64,000 nucleotides of DNA from Blautia sp. (GTDB lineage Bacteria; Bacillota; Clostridia; Lachnospirales; Lachnospiraceae), in contig JAETNR010000003.1 in NCBI GenBank assembly GCA_021772055.1, positions 62,001 to 126,000 of the forward strand, given 5' to 3'. Numbering within the stretch: the stretch's first letter is position 1; each line of letters starts with the position of its first letter. The translations under genes were made by a program, and so were the position numbers. Below are positions 44,231-53,336 of the stretch, piece after piece. The notes beneath the pieces were generated by a model that made no database searches, was not told where the DNA came from, and worked only from the letters and a program-made list of their open reading frames with translations.

Positions 44231-45472
44231 ATGAATCAGGATATTGTAATTTTACGGGAACTGGCAAATCAGTATGCACAGATTGCCGCAGAAAATGAGA
44301 AAAATAATGTTTGGAACCTTCATGCCAGCCTGAATGATCTTCATCCGGTAAGGCCCATCGTTCTGATCAATGAGCTGCCCTGGCATGAGCTGAATGGGGA
44401 CGGCTCTCTGACTCTTCACTGCCAGGATCCGTTATTCCGGGATGCAGAAGATCTTATGCGGAAAACGATTTTTCAACATAAATATTTCCCTGGGGATATG
44501 ATCGTGAAGCCTTATTTGCCGGTACGGAAGATCATACATACGACAGGAATCGGCGTGGAAGTGAAAGAGGAAACTCTGGCTACGAACAGGGATAATAACA
44601 TTGTTTCCCACAAATATGAAAACCAGTTTCAAACAATAGATGATGTACAAAAACTGCATCATGAAGTAATTACCTATGATGAGAAAAAATCCAGGGAGAA
44701 CTATTGGAAACTGTGTGAAGCCGTGGGGGATCTTGTTCCTGTGAAGCTTACCGGAGAATCGACAGGATATGAACTCGGCCATACAGCATGGGACACAATC
44801 TCCACCTTTATGAGCGTGGACAATCTTTTGTATAATCTGATCGATGAGCCGGAGATGATGCATGCTCTTGTGGGAAAACTGGCAGATATTTTTGCGGATA
44901 CGATTAAGCAGTATGAAGAACTGAACCTGATTGATCCGGACAGTGCGTATTGTCATTGCTCCAGCGCTGCATCCCGGGATCTTTTGAAGGAGCCCATAGA
45001 TTATCAGCATGTCAAGGCAAAAAATGTCTGGGGCAGAGGACTTGCCCAGATCCTTGCATCGGTTTCTCCTGCGATGCATGAGGAGTTTGAGATCGATTAT
45101 GCAAAGAAGGTGCTGGCGCCTTTCGGGCTTGTATACTACGGATGCTGTGAACCATTGGATACAAAGATCGACATTGTAAAAAAGATTCCCAATCTGCGCA
45201 AAATTTCCATTACCCCATGGGCTGACATTAACAGGGCAGCGGAGGCAGTGGGCAGAGACTATGTGATTTCTGCAAAGCCCAATCCTGCAAATCTTCCGTA
45301 TGCATCTTCCAATCCTGAGCTGATCAGGCAGGAAATCAGATCTCTTTTAAAAGCCTGTGAGAAGAACGGAACACCATGCGAAATTCTGCTGAAAGATATC
45401 AGCACGGCCGGAAATAACCTGGAAAACTTAATTGTCTGGAACAGGATTGCAATGGAAGAAATTTTAGGATGA
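44231..45472 (+). CDS. Divergent UroD/MetE-like fold protein
   Basis: The 413-aa protein resembles long UroD-superfamily members of gut Firmicutes. LVYYGCCEPLDTKIDIVKK and KISITPWADINRAAEAVGRD correspond to the late barrel strands; the GCCE replaces the usual H-x-C/D ligand pair, and YCHCSSAASRD is another Cys-rich site. It starts after AGGAGGAA. It is divergent from the AraC gene and followed 19 nt later by a GH43-type gene, so an operon joins a putative methyltransferase-fold enzyme and a glycosidase. Function is not established; it could be a methyltransferase or an unrelated lyase on the same fold. Confidence 0.65.
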   Translation: MNQDIVILRELANQYAQIAAENEKNNVWNLHASLNDLHPVRPIVLINELPWHELNGDGSLTLHCQDPLFRDAEDLMRKTIFQHKYFPGDMIVKPYLPVRKIIHTTGIGVEVKEETLATNRDNNIVSHKYENQFQTIDDVQKLHHEVITYDEKKSRENYWKLCEAVGDLVPVKLTGESTGYELGHTAWDTISTFMSVDNLLYNLIDEPEMMHALVGKLADIFADTIKQYEELNLIDPDSAYCHCSSAASRDLLKEPIDYQHVKAKNVWGRGLAQILASVSPAMHEEFEIDYAKKVLAPFGLVYYGCCEPLDTKIDIVKKIPNLRKISITPWADINRAAEAVGRDYVISAKPNPANLPYASSNPELIRQEIRSLLKACEKNGTPCEILLKDISTAGNNLENLIVWNRIAMEEILG

Positions 45473-45491
45473 CGGGAAAGGGAAACTCAGT

Positions 45492-47537
45492 ATGAATCCG
45501 ATTATATTCAGACAGGGGATCTGTGATCCCCACATTCATGTTTTTGGTGACAAAGTTTATTTATATGCGACCCATGATTCTCCGGGATATGAGGAAGGAT
45601 TTCATATGGAAGACTGGCAGATCTGGTCTTCGGAAAATCTGGTGGAATGGAAGCAGGAGGCAGTGCTTCATCCGGAAGATTTTTATTGCGGAGCGCTGGA
45701 TCAGTGCTGGGCTGTTGATGCAGCATATAAAAACGGCAGATATTACTGGTACTTTTCCACAGGGGACTGGGGCGTCGGTGTGGGAGTAGCAGAGAATCCT
45801 GCAGGTCCTTTTAAAGATGCGCTGGGAAGGCCTCTTGTTGACTATCGGGTGGAACCGGTGAACTTTCCGAAATGGGATCCCTGTGTCTTTCAGGATGATG
45901 ACGGCAGCGCCTATCTGATCGTCGGCGAGTGCAGGCTGCCTGCCCCCTGCAATTGTTATTTTATCGCAAGGCTGAAGGAAGATATGGTAAGCCTTGCGGA
46001 GCCTTTGAAGCCCATAGAATATAGGGGGAATCCCTGTCCGGAGGATAAGCCTTCTGTCCATAAATACGGAAACCGGTATTACCTGACCCACTCTTCCTAT
46101 TATGCGGTATCGGACAATGTTTACGGTCCCTATCAGTATATGGGAAATACCGGCTGCAATATTGATCATGGAAGCTATTTCACCTATCATAACCAGACTT
46201 ATTTTGCTTCCGGCGGAATGGATAATCCCAACCGTTACCTGAGAGCTTCTTATCTTGCCCCCTGCCATTACCGGGAGGATGGAAGTATTGTCATTGACCA
46301 GAAAATCATGGAGTACGGATGCGGACAGTATGATGCTGCATGGGAAAAGATCGAGGCGGAATGGTACTTTTCCGCATCCCGGGAATGCAAAATGGAGCTT
46401 CAGGGCGGCGGATTTGCAGTAAAACTTGACCGGGGGGAGATGCTCTGTTTTCCGAATATTGCCAATGTAGAGCAAAATACGAAAATGCAGTTTTGCGGAA
46501 AAGCTTTGAATCCGGAAAAGAAAGCCGTGCTGGAGATCAGGGAAAATAATGCTGACGGAAAAATCCTTGGAACATGCATTATCGGAGACGCTGCACCCTC
46601 TTTTGAAACAGGGATCTATCGCTGTGTGCTTACCTGCGGCTGGGGGACAAAATCCTTATGCCTGTGTGCAGAGGAACCTGTGATACTGGACTGGTTTTCT
46701 TTTGACAACGGGAAGAAAAAAAGCACTGTAGAACCTGTGTATTCTTTTGTGGGCCGGGGGGCTGCCAGAATTTATGACCCGGATGCCAGCTGCCGCCGCG
46801 CTCTTGGAAATATGGAGCTGAAAGGAGCTTCTCTTCAGGGATTTCTGGATGGAGGAGCAGGCGGTTACGGGGAGCTCGTGATTCCTTACTGCTGCAGGGA
46901 TGAGGCTGTAGAACTGGAACTTATGATCAATGATGTTTATCAGAAAAGCATTCGGTTTCCGGTAAACGGCAGAGCTTCTTTGGGGGAGAATCCTGCGGAG
47001 ATACGTGTTCCTGTGAAGGTAAAACCGGGGGTAAACAAAATATGCGTACAGTCTGACCGATACCAGTATGGAAAGCTTGCGATTGACCATATTACATTAG
47101 AAACGGAGAATAGCTGTTGTCAGGTTTATGCAGCGGCGAACGGAGCCCTTACTCCATCCGGAAACGGATGCTGGGACGGGCTTCCCCAGAGAGAAAACGA
47201 CTATTTTGCATTTAGCGGAAGAGTTGTAAAGTATCTGGAAAAACCGGGATATGCGGTAACTGTAGCGAATGTAAACGGCGGAACAGGCGGAACCTTTGAC
47301 CTGGAGATCCGCTACAGCAGAGGCGAGGCGGGCAGCTCTGAGTATGAACTTGCAGTAGACGGAGAAATCCAGGGGCAGATCCGATTCGAAAGTACGGGAA
47401 CCTTTTCTATGAGAAATGCCAGTATCATGCGAACGTCTGTAAAGCTTCAGGCTGGTACACAAAACGTGATATGCTTACGAAAGACCGGAAGAGAAGATCA
47501 GGGTATTTTCGTGGATTCTTTTGCAGTAACTGGCTGA
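45492..47537 (+). CDS. Glycoside hydrolase family 43-type protein with C-terminal CBM6-like modules
   Basis: The 681-aa protein has an N-terminal five-bladed propeller of GH43 type (about residues 5-310): GICDPHIHVFGDKVYLYATHD with the catalytic-base Asp12, KWDPCVFQDDDGSAYLIVGE with the middle Asp and a CPEDKPSVHKYGNRYYL segment in the place of the acid Glu. Two beta-sandwich modules follow, the last (about 545-680) with a CBM6-like pattern. There is no signal peptide, so it acts in the cytoplasm, probably removing an arabinosyl or xylosyl unit from an imported substrate. It is in one operon with the UroD-like gene at 44231. Confidence 0.82.
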   Translation: MNPIIFRQGICDPHIHVFGDKVYLYATHDSPGYEEGFHMEDWQIWSSENLVEWKQEAVLHPEDFYCGALDQCWAVDAAYKNGRYYWYFSTGDWGVGVGVAENPAGPFKDALGRPLVDYRVEPVNFPKWDPCVFQDDDGSAYLIVGECRLPAPCNCYFIARLKEDMVSLAEPLKPIEYRGNPCPEDKPSVHKYGNRYYLTHSSYYAVSDNVYGPYQYMGNTGCNIDHGSYFTYHNQTYFASGGMDNPNRYLRASYLAPCHYREDGSIVIDQKIMEYGCGQYDAAWEKIEAEWYFSASRECKMELQGGGFAVKLDRGEMLCFPNIANVEQNTKMQFCGKALNPEKKAVLEIRENNADGKILGTCIIGDAAPSFETGIYRCVLTCGWGTKSLCLCAEEPVILDWFSFDNGKKKSTVEPVYSFVGRGAARIYDPDASCRRALGNMELKGASLQGFLDGGAGGYGELVIPYCCRDEAVELELMINDVYQKSIRFPVNGRASLGENPAEIRVPVKVKPGVNKICVQSDRYQYGKLAIDHITLETENSCCQVYAAANGALTPSGNGCWDGLPQRENDYFAFSGRVVKYLEKPGYAVTVANVNGGTGGTFDLEIRYSRGEAGSSEYELAVDGEIQGQIRFESTGTFSMRNASIMRTSVKLQAGTQNVICLRKTGREDQGIFVDSFAVTG

Positions 47538-47627
47538 CAGGAAACTATTAGACATCATCCAATAGTATGTGATTTTGGGATTTTTTATTGAATTTTGGGA
47601 CGGAATTTGTTACTTGGGGAAAATCTA

Positions 47628-47655
47628 TTGACGTGAAATAAATAAAAATTATAAT
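47628..47655 (+). promoter_or_regulatory. Promoter of the UroD-thioredoxin fusion gene
   Basis: TTGACG at 47628-47633 and perfect TATAAT at 47650-47655, 16 nt apart, about 50 nt before the start codon. Confidence 0.6.
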
Positions 47656-47706
47656 AAGTGTATCAAGTAAATTCTGAAAAAATTCCAAAAGAAAGGAAAT
47701 AAAAAC

Positions 47707-49068
47707 ATGACACCAAAAGAGTTGATTTTAGCTACATTAAGACATAAGGAAACACCCCAGGTAGCCTGGGTTCCTTTTGCAGGAGTACATGCAGGCCAGC
47801 TGATCGGCTGCAATGCGAGAGAGGTTTTATCCAACGGAGATAACCTTTACAAAGCGCTGATGGAGGTTCATAAGCTGTACAAACCTTCCGGTCTTCCGGT
47901 GATTTTTGACCTTCAGGTAGAGGCAGAGTGCCTTGGATGTGAACTGACATGGGCAGACGACGCTCCGCCATCTGTATCTCACCATCCAATGGAAGATGAC
48001 GAAGATCTGGTAACACCCTGTGAATGTACTATCCCTACAAAGGAAGACGGACGAATTCCCATGATCCTGGATGTAATGAGAAGGGTGAAGGAGACAATTG
48101 GAGAGGAGACAGCACTTTATGGTCTGATCTGCGGTCCCTTTACCCTTGCAGCTCATCTGCGCGGAAACAATATTTTCATGGATATGTTTGATGATCCGGA
48201 AGCTGTGGAAGACTTTATGGATTACTGCTGCAAAGTGGCAAAGGCAATGGCAGACTACTATATTGAAGCTGGAATGGATGTGATCGCAGTGGTGGATCCG
48301 CTGATTTCCCAGATTTCCTCCAACCATTTCAATGAGTTTATGAGCAAGCCGTTTACAGAACTGTTTGCACATATCCGTGAAAAAGGTGCATACTCCTCCT
48401 TCTTTGTATGCGGCGATGCCACCAGAAATATTGAAGTAATGTGCCAGACGAAACCGGATGCCATTTCTGTAGATGAGAATGTCAACCTTCTTGCTGCAAA
48501 AGAGATCACAGACAAATATAATGTGTGCATCGGCGGAAATATCCCTCTGACCACCATTATGCTGCACGGAACCCAGCAGGATAATATGAAATATGTGATC
48601 GATCTTCTGGACAGCATGCCGGATAAGAGAAACTTCATTCTTTCCCCGGGATGTGATATGCCTTATGCAGTTCCGGTTGAGAATACCATCGGCGCCGTAC
48701 AGGCTGTTACCCAGCCGGATGAGGTAAGAGAGATGGTAAAGAATTATGTTGCTGCAGATGATGATATTGAGATCGAGCTTCCGGATTATGAGCATCTGGA
48801 AAAGCCTTTCATGGAAGTATTTACTCTGGATTCTGCAACCTGTGCCGCCTGCACATATATGATGGGCGCTGCGAATGAGGCAAAAGCAACTTTTGGCGAC
48901 AAGATTGACATGATTGAGTACAAATTTACCGTAAAAGAAAATATTGCCAGATGCAAAAAAATGGGCGTTAAAAATCTGCCTTCCATTTATATCAATGGAA
49001 AACTGAAATTCAGCTCTATTGTTCCTGCCAAGGAAGAATTAGAGGCTGCTATCAATGAGGTATTATAA
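47707..49068 (+). CDS. UroD-superfamily methyltransferase-like protein fused to a thioredoxin-like domain
   Basis: The 453-aa protein has a UroD/MtaA-type barrel at residues 1 to about 355 (start MTPKELILATLRHKETPQVA, then LYGLICGPFTLAAHL). YSSFFVCGDATRNIEVM has V-C-G where MtaA has H-x-C-G, so the His is lost. The late Cys is kept in FILSPGCDMPYAVPVEN, a strong MtaA-like motif. Residues about 370-453 form a small thioredoxin-like fold with a CAAC redox motif in DSATCAACTYMM and a cis-Pro in NLPSIYINGK. The fusion suggests thiol chemistry coupled to methyl transfer. A promoter and its own terminator flank it. Confidence 0.82.
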   Translation: MTPKELILATLRHKETPQVAWVPFAGVHAGQLIGCNAREVLSNGDNLYKALMEVHKLYKPSGLPVIFDLQVEAECLGCELTWADDAPPSVSHHPMEDDEDLVTPCECTIPTKEDGRIPMILDVMRRVKETIGEETALYGLICGPFTLAAHLRGNNIFMDMFDDPEAVEDFMDYCCKVAKAMADYYIEAGMDVIAVVDPLISQISSNHFNEFMSKPFTELFAHIREKGAYSSFFVCGDATRNIEVMCQTKPDAISVDENVNLLAAKEITDKYNVCIGGNIPLTTIMLHGTQQDNMKYVIDLLDSMPDKRNFILSPGCDMPYAVPVENTIGAVQAVTQPDEVREMVKNYVAADDDIEIELPDYEHLEKPFMEVFTLDSATCAACTYMMGAANEAKATFGDKIDMIEYKFTVKENIARCKKMGVKNLPSIYINGKLKFSSIVPAKEELEAAINEVL

Positions 49069-49129
49069 AAATTTTCAGTAATACAAAAAAAATACAAAAA
49101 ATAAATAGAAATTTATAGAAAAGTTCTGG

Positions 49130-49195
49130 AATGCTTCCTATAATGGAGATAATCTATTAGACAAAGTCTAATAATCCATTTGGGAAGCATTTTTT
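49130..49195 (+). terminator. Terminator after the UroD-thioredoxin gene
   Basis: AATGCTTCC at 49130-49138 pairs with GGAAGCATT at 49183-49191 and an inner TATTAGAC/GTCTAATA stem continues the helix. A T-run follows the outer stem. Confidence 0.8.
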
Positions 49196-49231
49196 GTTTC
49201 TGCACAGGAAACCACACGGGAGGAAAGAAAA

Positions 49232-50161
49232 ATGTCAAAACTTTATTTGATCACCGGTTTCCTCGGAGCCGGAAAAACCACTTTTTTGAAAAATTTTATC
49301 CGGCTTTTTGAAGGACAGAGGATTCACGTCATTGTAAATGAATATGGTAAGGAAGGCATTGACGGGCAGCTCTTAAAGGAATTGGGAACTGTGCTGGATG
49401 AGATCAACAACGGATCCATCTTCTGCTCCTGCAGGCTGGATAAGTTTGAGGAGGTGCTTCAAAATGCATTGAGCGCAGCGCCGGATGTGATTATTATTGA
49501 GGCTTCCGGGCTTTCAAATCCCACCAATGTCAGGAAAATCATGGCCCAGGAGGAGAAGTTTCAGGGACTGGAATATATGGGAAGCATCTGCCTTCTGGAT
49601 GCCAAGAGATTTCATAAGGTATATAAGACTGCTACTGTAGTAAAAAAGCAGATCGGAATCAGTGACATCATTCTGATCAATAAGACAGACCTGGCGACAC
49701 CGGAGGAACTGGAGAATGTTCGTCAGACAGTCCGGGAACACCGTCCGGATATTCCGATTTATGAAACCAGCTTCGGAAAAATTTCGGATAAAATACTGGA
49801 GGAAATAAAAAAACCGGCCCTTTCAGCTGAAAAGCCGGAAGTACAGACAAAGGATATTACCCTTCGCAGCTACCTTTTAAAGATCAACGAAAGCTTCAGC
49901 CTTTATGAACTGGAAAAATTTGTGGAGATGTTTCTGGAAGATACCTACCGGGTAAAGGGGTTTGTACGGCTGGAAAATGCAACCTGGTATCTGGACTGCG
50001 TGGGCAATCTTTTCAGTATCAAGCCCTATGACAAAGAGGTAAATGCCCTGAATGAGATTGTGATCCTGGCGGGAAACGGGCTTCCGGCGGCCAAAAGCGT
50101 GAAAGAGGCTATCAAATGGTATCCGGGCAAAGTAGAAAGTTTTGGACCGGCCGGAAAATAA
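49232..50161 (+). CDS. CobW/COG0523-type GTPase, possible metallochaperone
   Basis: The 309-aa GTPase has Walker A GFLGAGKTTFL at residues 9-19, VIVNEYGKEGIDG as the switch region, EASGLSNPTNVRK for Walker B and INKTDLA for guanine specificity. The family's usual CxCC metal motif is changed to GSIFCSCRLD, which keeps a C-S-C pair. A C-terminal CobW_C-like segment follows. Family members insert metals such as Zn or Co into enzymes. It opens a tight operon with DUF5714 and an ABC importer, next to the UroD genes, so a role in maturing zinc- or corrinoid-dependent methyltransferases is inferred. Confidence 0.82.
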   Translation: MSKLYLITGFLGAGKTTFLKNFIRLFEGQRIHVIVNEYGKEGIDGQLLKELGTVLDEINNGSIFCSCRLDKFEEVLQNALSAAPDVIIIEASGLSNPTNVRKIMAQEEKFQGLEYMGSICLLDAKRFHKVYKTATVVKKQIGISDIILINKTDLATPEELENVRQTVREHRPDIPIYETSFGKISDKILEEIKKPALSAEKPEVQTKDITLRSYLLKINESFSLYELEKFVEMFLEDTYRVKGFVRLENATWYLDCVGNLFSIKPYDKEVNALNEIVILAGNGLPAAKSVKEAIKWYPGKVESFGPAGK

Positions 50162-50174
50162 GGGAGGAAAAACG

Positions 50175-50615
50175 ATGGATTATTATGCGGCAATTCGGGA
50201 AAAGTGTCTTGCGGAAAAGCTTTTGGCTGAGGCAGACAAGCGGGCCAAAAAGGTACTGGGAGGTTTCAGCGGAAATTATGGAAATTGCGGGGCAGGGGTC
50301 GGCGTCGGAATCTTTTTGAGTATTTATACAAAAACCACACCCCTTTCGGAGGTGACCTGGCAATGGGTAAATGAGGCAACCGGAAGGTGCCTGATCAAAA
50401 TTGCCTCCGTGGAGGGGTCAAGGTGCTGCAAGAGAAATGCCTTTCTGGCATTTAATGAGGCGGTGGAAATCGTGCGGGAGCGGTTAGGGCTGGAACTGAA
50501 AAGATTGGAGAAGATAGTCTGTCACTATTTTGAAAATAACAAAGAGTGCAAAAAAGAGAAATGTCCCTTTTATCCGGGAAAAGAAAATGAATACAGGAGA
50601 GGAAGAAACTTATGA
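50175..50615 (+). CDS. DUF5714-like Cys-rich small protein
   Basis: The protein of 146 aa has YGNCGAGVGVGIFLSIYTK near the N-terminus, then VEGSRCCKRNAFLAFNEAVE, and a Cys-rich tail CHYFENNKECKKEKCPFYPG. The cysteines are suited to bind a metal or Fe-S cluster. From memory this is the DUF5714 family, often beside methyltransferases in anaerobes; its function is not known to me. ATG 50175 follows GGGAGGAAA. It is 13 nt after the CobW-like gene and overlaps the next start codon by ATGA, so it is clearly part of the operon. Confidence 0.75.
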   Translation: MDYYAAIREKCLAEKLLAEADKRAKKVLGGFSGNYGNCGAGVGVGIFLSIYTKTTPLSEVTWQWVNEATGRCLIKIASVEGSRCCKRNAFLAFNEAVEIVRERLGLELKRLEKIVCHYFENNKECKKEKCPFYPGKENEYRRGRNL

Positions 50616-51649
50616 AAAGAAGAACCATGAAAGGAATCGTATCCGTCATTGCAGCAGGAATGCTTATGGGAGTAACTGTGCAGGCGGCAGATAACAGCCT
50701 CGTAGTAGCCAATACCGGAAACAGCATAAAAGCAGCCATGGTAGTTCTGGCTTCTGAGATGGGATATTATGAAGAGGAAGGGCTGGATGTCACATTTGAA
50801 AATGTTACGGATCTGAATGCGGGACTGACTGCAATTGACCTTGGAAAGGCAGATATTCTTCCTCTTGGGGTGATTCCCTCTGTGACGTTTATTTCTCAGG
50901 GATCTGATTTTGTGATCTTTGGCGGAACCATTGCGGAGGGCAGCCAGGCAGTGGTAACGGAGGATAATCAGGATACCATTCATGAAATGAAGGATTTTGC
51001 AGGAAAGACCATTTCCTGTGTTCGTCCGGAAACCGGACATATGATTGCGGAAAACCTGATCCGGGAAGCGGGAGTGTCTATGGATACCGTGAATTTTGTG
51101 GAGATGGATGGATTTCAGTCAGTGATTGAAGCAGTGAGCAAAGGAACTGCGGATGTGGGATTTGTCAACAGCGGTTTCGGACAGGTGGCAGAGCAGCAGG
51201 GGCTGAAAGTTGCACTGAACGTGGGAGATTTTGTACCGGATGCAGTGTGCTGCCGCCAAACGACTTCCAAACGTGTGATAGAAGAAAAAAGAGATGCGCT
51301 GGTGAAATTTCAGATTGCGAACCTTCGCGCCATGAAGCTTAAGCAGGAAGACCGGGAAACTACAATTGAGAAATTAATGGAATTTTCCGGACAGTCAGAA
51401 GAGTATGTAGAATACTGCATTTATGCAGATGTCATGAAAATCACCATGGATCCCGCGAAAAACAGGATTCAGGATTTCTATGAAATCATGGCTGCCAACG
51501 GAGACATTCCAGAGGACAGCAAGTGGAATCTTAAGGAGGCTGTGGATCCGTCCATTTATGAAGAAGCGCTGAATGTCATGATGGAGAGGGAACCTGAGGA
51601 AACACTGTGGCAGGAACTGAGAGAGGATTTTGAAGAAAATAATCAGTAA
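50612..51649 (+). CDS. ABC transporter substrate-binding protein (NMT1/SsuA-like)
   Basis: The 345-aa secreted protein has a signal peptide (MKRRTMKGIVSVIAAGMLMG, cut near VQAAD) without lipobox. The mature part is of the NMT1/THI5/SsuA type: VANTGNSIKAAMVVLASEMG, then EEEGLDVTFENVTDLNAG, then GKADILPLGVIPSVTFISQG. It supplies the ATPase and permease encoded next. Members bind nitrate, alkylsulfonates, pyrimidines or aromatic anions; this one's ligand is unknown but may be a substrate of the nearby UroD-type enzymes. Confidence 0.85.
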   Translation: MKRRTMKGIVSVIAAGMLMGVTVQAADNSLVVANTGNSIKAAMVVLASEMGYYEEEGLDVTFENVTDLNAGLTAIDLGKADILPLGVIPSVTFISQGSDFVIFGGTIAEGSQAVVTEDNQDTIHEMKDFAGKTISCVRPETGHMIAENLIREAGVSMDTVNFVEMDGFQSVIEAVSKGTADVGFVNSGFGQVAEQQGLKVALNVGDFVPDAVCCRQTTSKRVIEEKRDALVKFQIANLRAMKLKQEDRETTIEKLMEFSGQSEEYVEYCIYADVMKITMDPAKNRIQDFYEIMAANGDIPEDSKWNLKEAVDPSIYEEALNVMMEREPEETLWQELREDFEENNQ

Positions 51650-51651
51650 AT

Positions 51652-52440
51652 ATGAGCTATATAGAATTTAACCATGTTTCATTCGGATATCCGTCGAAAA
51701 AAGGGTATGAGGAGATCCTCAGGGATTTTTCCCTGAAAATAGAAAAGGGAGAATTCCTGGTTGTGATCGGACAGAGCGGATGTGGGAAAAGTACGCTGCT
51801 TTCTCTTCTGGAAGGGCTGATCCTTCCGCAAAAGGGCAGTATAACAATAGATGGAAAAGAAGTTACAGGCCCGGATCTTCGAAAGTCCGTGATCTTTCAG
51901 CATGATTCCCTGTTCCCCTGGATGACAGTGGAGAAAAATGTGCGCTTCGGAATTCGGCAGGCCAGACCCGGAATCAGCCGCAGGGAGGAAAAAGAGCAGG
52001 CGTATCAGGCACTTCTCCGGGTTGGAATGGAAAAAGAGGGCAGTAAATATCCCGGGGAATTGTCCGGAGGGATGCAGCAGCGAACCGCTATCGCCAGAAC
52101 TTTCGCGATGGACAGCGATATTTTTCTTATGGATGAACCATTTGGCGCGGTGGATCCCAGACGCAGGACAATGCTACAGGAACTGCTGGTTTCTCTCTGG
52201 CAGAAGAGAAAAGAAGAGGGGATGCCAAAGACGGTGGTATTTGTGACACATGACATTGATGAGGCGGTTTTTCTGGGCGACCGTATCTTGTATCTGAGGA
52301 AAAAGGGACAATATGAGGAAGTCAGGGTTCCCCTTCAAAGACCGAGAAAAATCGGTGAGCTCACAGGCAGCCAGTGTTTCTGCTCCTTCCGCAAGATAAT
52401 TGCGGAATTGTTTGAGGAGGAAGGCGGTGTGACGGAATGA
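51652..52440 (+). CDS. ABC transporter ATP-binding protein (SsuB/TauB-like)
   Basis: The 262-aa ATPase has Walker A GQSGCGKSTLL, Q-loop FQHDSLFPWMTV, signature LSGGMQQRTAIART, Walker B DIFLMDEPFGAVDP and switch His VTHDIDEAVFL. The FPWM and DEAVFL features are those of the nitrate/taurine/sulfonate class. It overlaps the permease start by ATGA. The last 40 residues form an extra C-terminal tail with a CFCSF motif. Confidence 0.9.
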   Translation: MSYIEFNHVSFGYPSKKGYEEILRDFSLKIEKGEFLVVIGQSGCGKSTLLSLLEGLILPQKGSITIDGKEVTGPDLRKSVIFQHDSLFPWMTVEKNVRFGIRQARPGISRREEKEQAYQALLRVGMEKEGSKYPGELSGGMQQRTAIARTFAMDSDIFLMDEPFGAVDPRRRTMLQELLVSLWQKRKEEGMPKTVVFVTHDIDEAVFLGDRILYLRKKGQYEEVRVPLQRPRKIGELTGSQCFCSFRKIIAELFEEEGGVTE

Positions 52441-53336
52441 AAAAAGCGATATGTTCTCTGCCTTTTTTTCTGTGGGTGATTTTGATTTGTCTGATCTCTA
52501 TGCCCGGGAAACGGGAGACGGAATCCTGTACGGTATTTCTTACAGTGGTATGCGCTTTGGGAGGATTATGGATTCTGCGGTGCCTCCAGGGAAAATTTAT
52601 AGAAACGCTGCATGACATCCTCACCCTTGTTTTGGTGCTGCTGCTGACCTGGGAGCTTTTTTGTACGAAGCTGAATATGGCACATCCCGTTCTTGTGCCG
52701 TCACCGGAGAATGTTTTTCAGGTGTTTGTGACACAGCGCAGGCTAATGATAACGGGAATCTTTTCTTCAATGGAACTGCTGCTTACGGGGATGGTTCTGG
52801 GGCTTACCCTTGGTGTGGGCTTTGGAATCGCGGCAGGGTGGATCCCCCGCCTGAACAGGATGTTGTTTCCCATAGCAAGAGTCATAAGCCCCATTCCGCC
52901 CATTATTTATACTCCCTATGTGGTGGCTTTGATGCCAAGTTTCAGAAGTGCATCGGTAGCGGTAGTGGTGCTGGGAATTTTCTGGCCTGCGTTTATGAAT
53001 ACCGTGCTTCGTGTGACCGGAATGGAAAAAAAACTCCTGGATTCCGCAAGGGCGTTGTGCCCCAATACCTGGACCATGCTTAGCAGAATCCTATTTCCCT
53101 ATGTATGGCCTGGAATCATCCGCAATCTTCGGGTAACACTGTCTACCTCTTTTCTTATTTTAACAATGGCGGAGATGATGGGGGCATCCAGCGGACTGGG
53201 ATACTTTATTAAAAATTATTCGGACTATGCAAATTATACTAATGTGGCTGCCGGCATTATTCTTGTCGGCGCAGTAGTTTCCATATTAAATATGGGAATT
53301 GGACTTCTGGAAAGAAGGTTGATTAAATGGAAATAA
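52437..53336 (+). CDS. ABC transporter permease (SsuC/TauC-like)
   Basis: The 299-aa protein has about seven membrane segments, with two extra N-terminal helices (about 4-24 and 31-50) before the usual core. FGIAAGWIPRLNRMLFPIAR, ISPIPPIIYTPYVVALMP and GMEKKLLDSARALCPNTW (EAA loop) fit the SsuC group. It completes the importer with the genes at 50612 and 51652. It overlaps the PadR gene by 10 nt. Confidence 0.87.
   Translation: MKKAICSLPFFLWVILICLISMPGKRETESCTVFLTVVCALGGLWILRCLQGKFIETLHDILTLVLVLLLTWELFCTKLNMAHPVLVPSPENVFQVFVTQRRLMITGIFSSMELLLTGMVLGLTLGVGFGIAAGWIPRLNRMLFPIARVISPIPPIIYTPYVVALMPSFRSASVAVVVLGIFWPAFMNTVLRVTGMEKKLLDSARALCPNTWTMLSRILFPYVWPGIIRNLRVTLSTSFLILTMAEMMGASSGLGYFIKNYSDYANYTNVAAGIILVGAVVSILNMGIGLLERRLIKWK

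Noticed and set aside
31971..49068. hemE (heme pathway uroporphyrinogen decarboxylase)
   Set aside because: The UroD-like proteins lack the Arg-rich N-terminal motif of HemE and carry MtaA-type His/Cys sites; no other heme genes are near.
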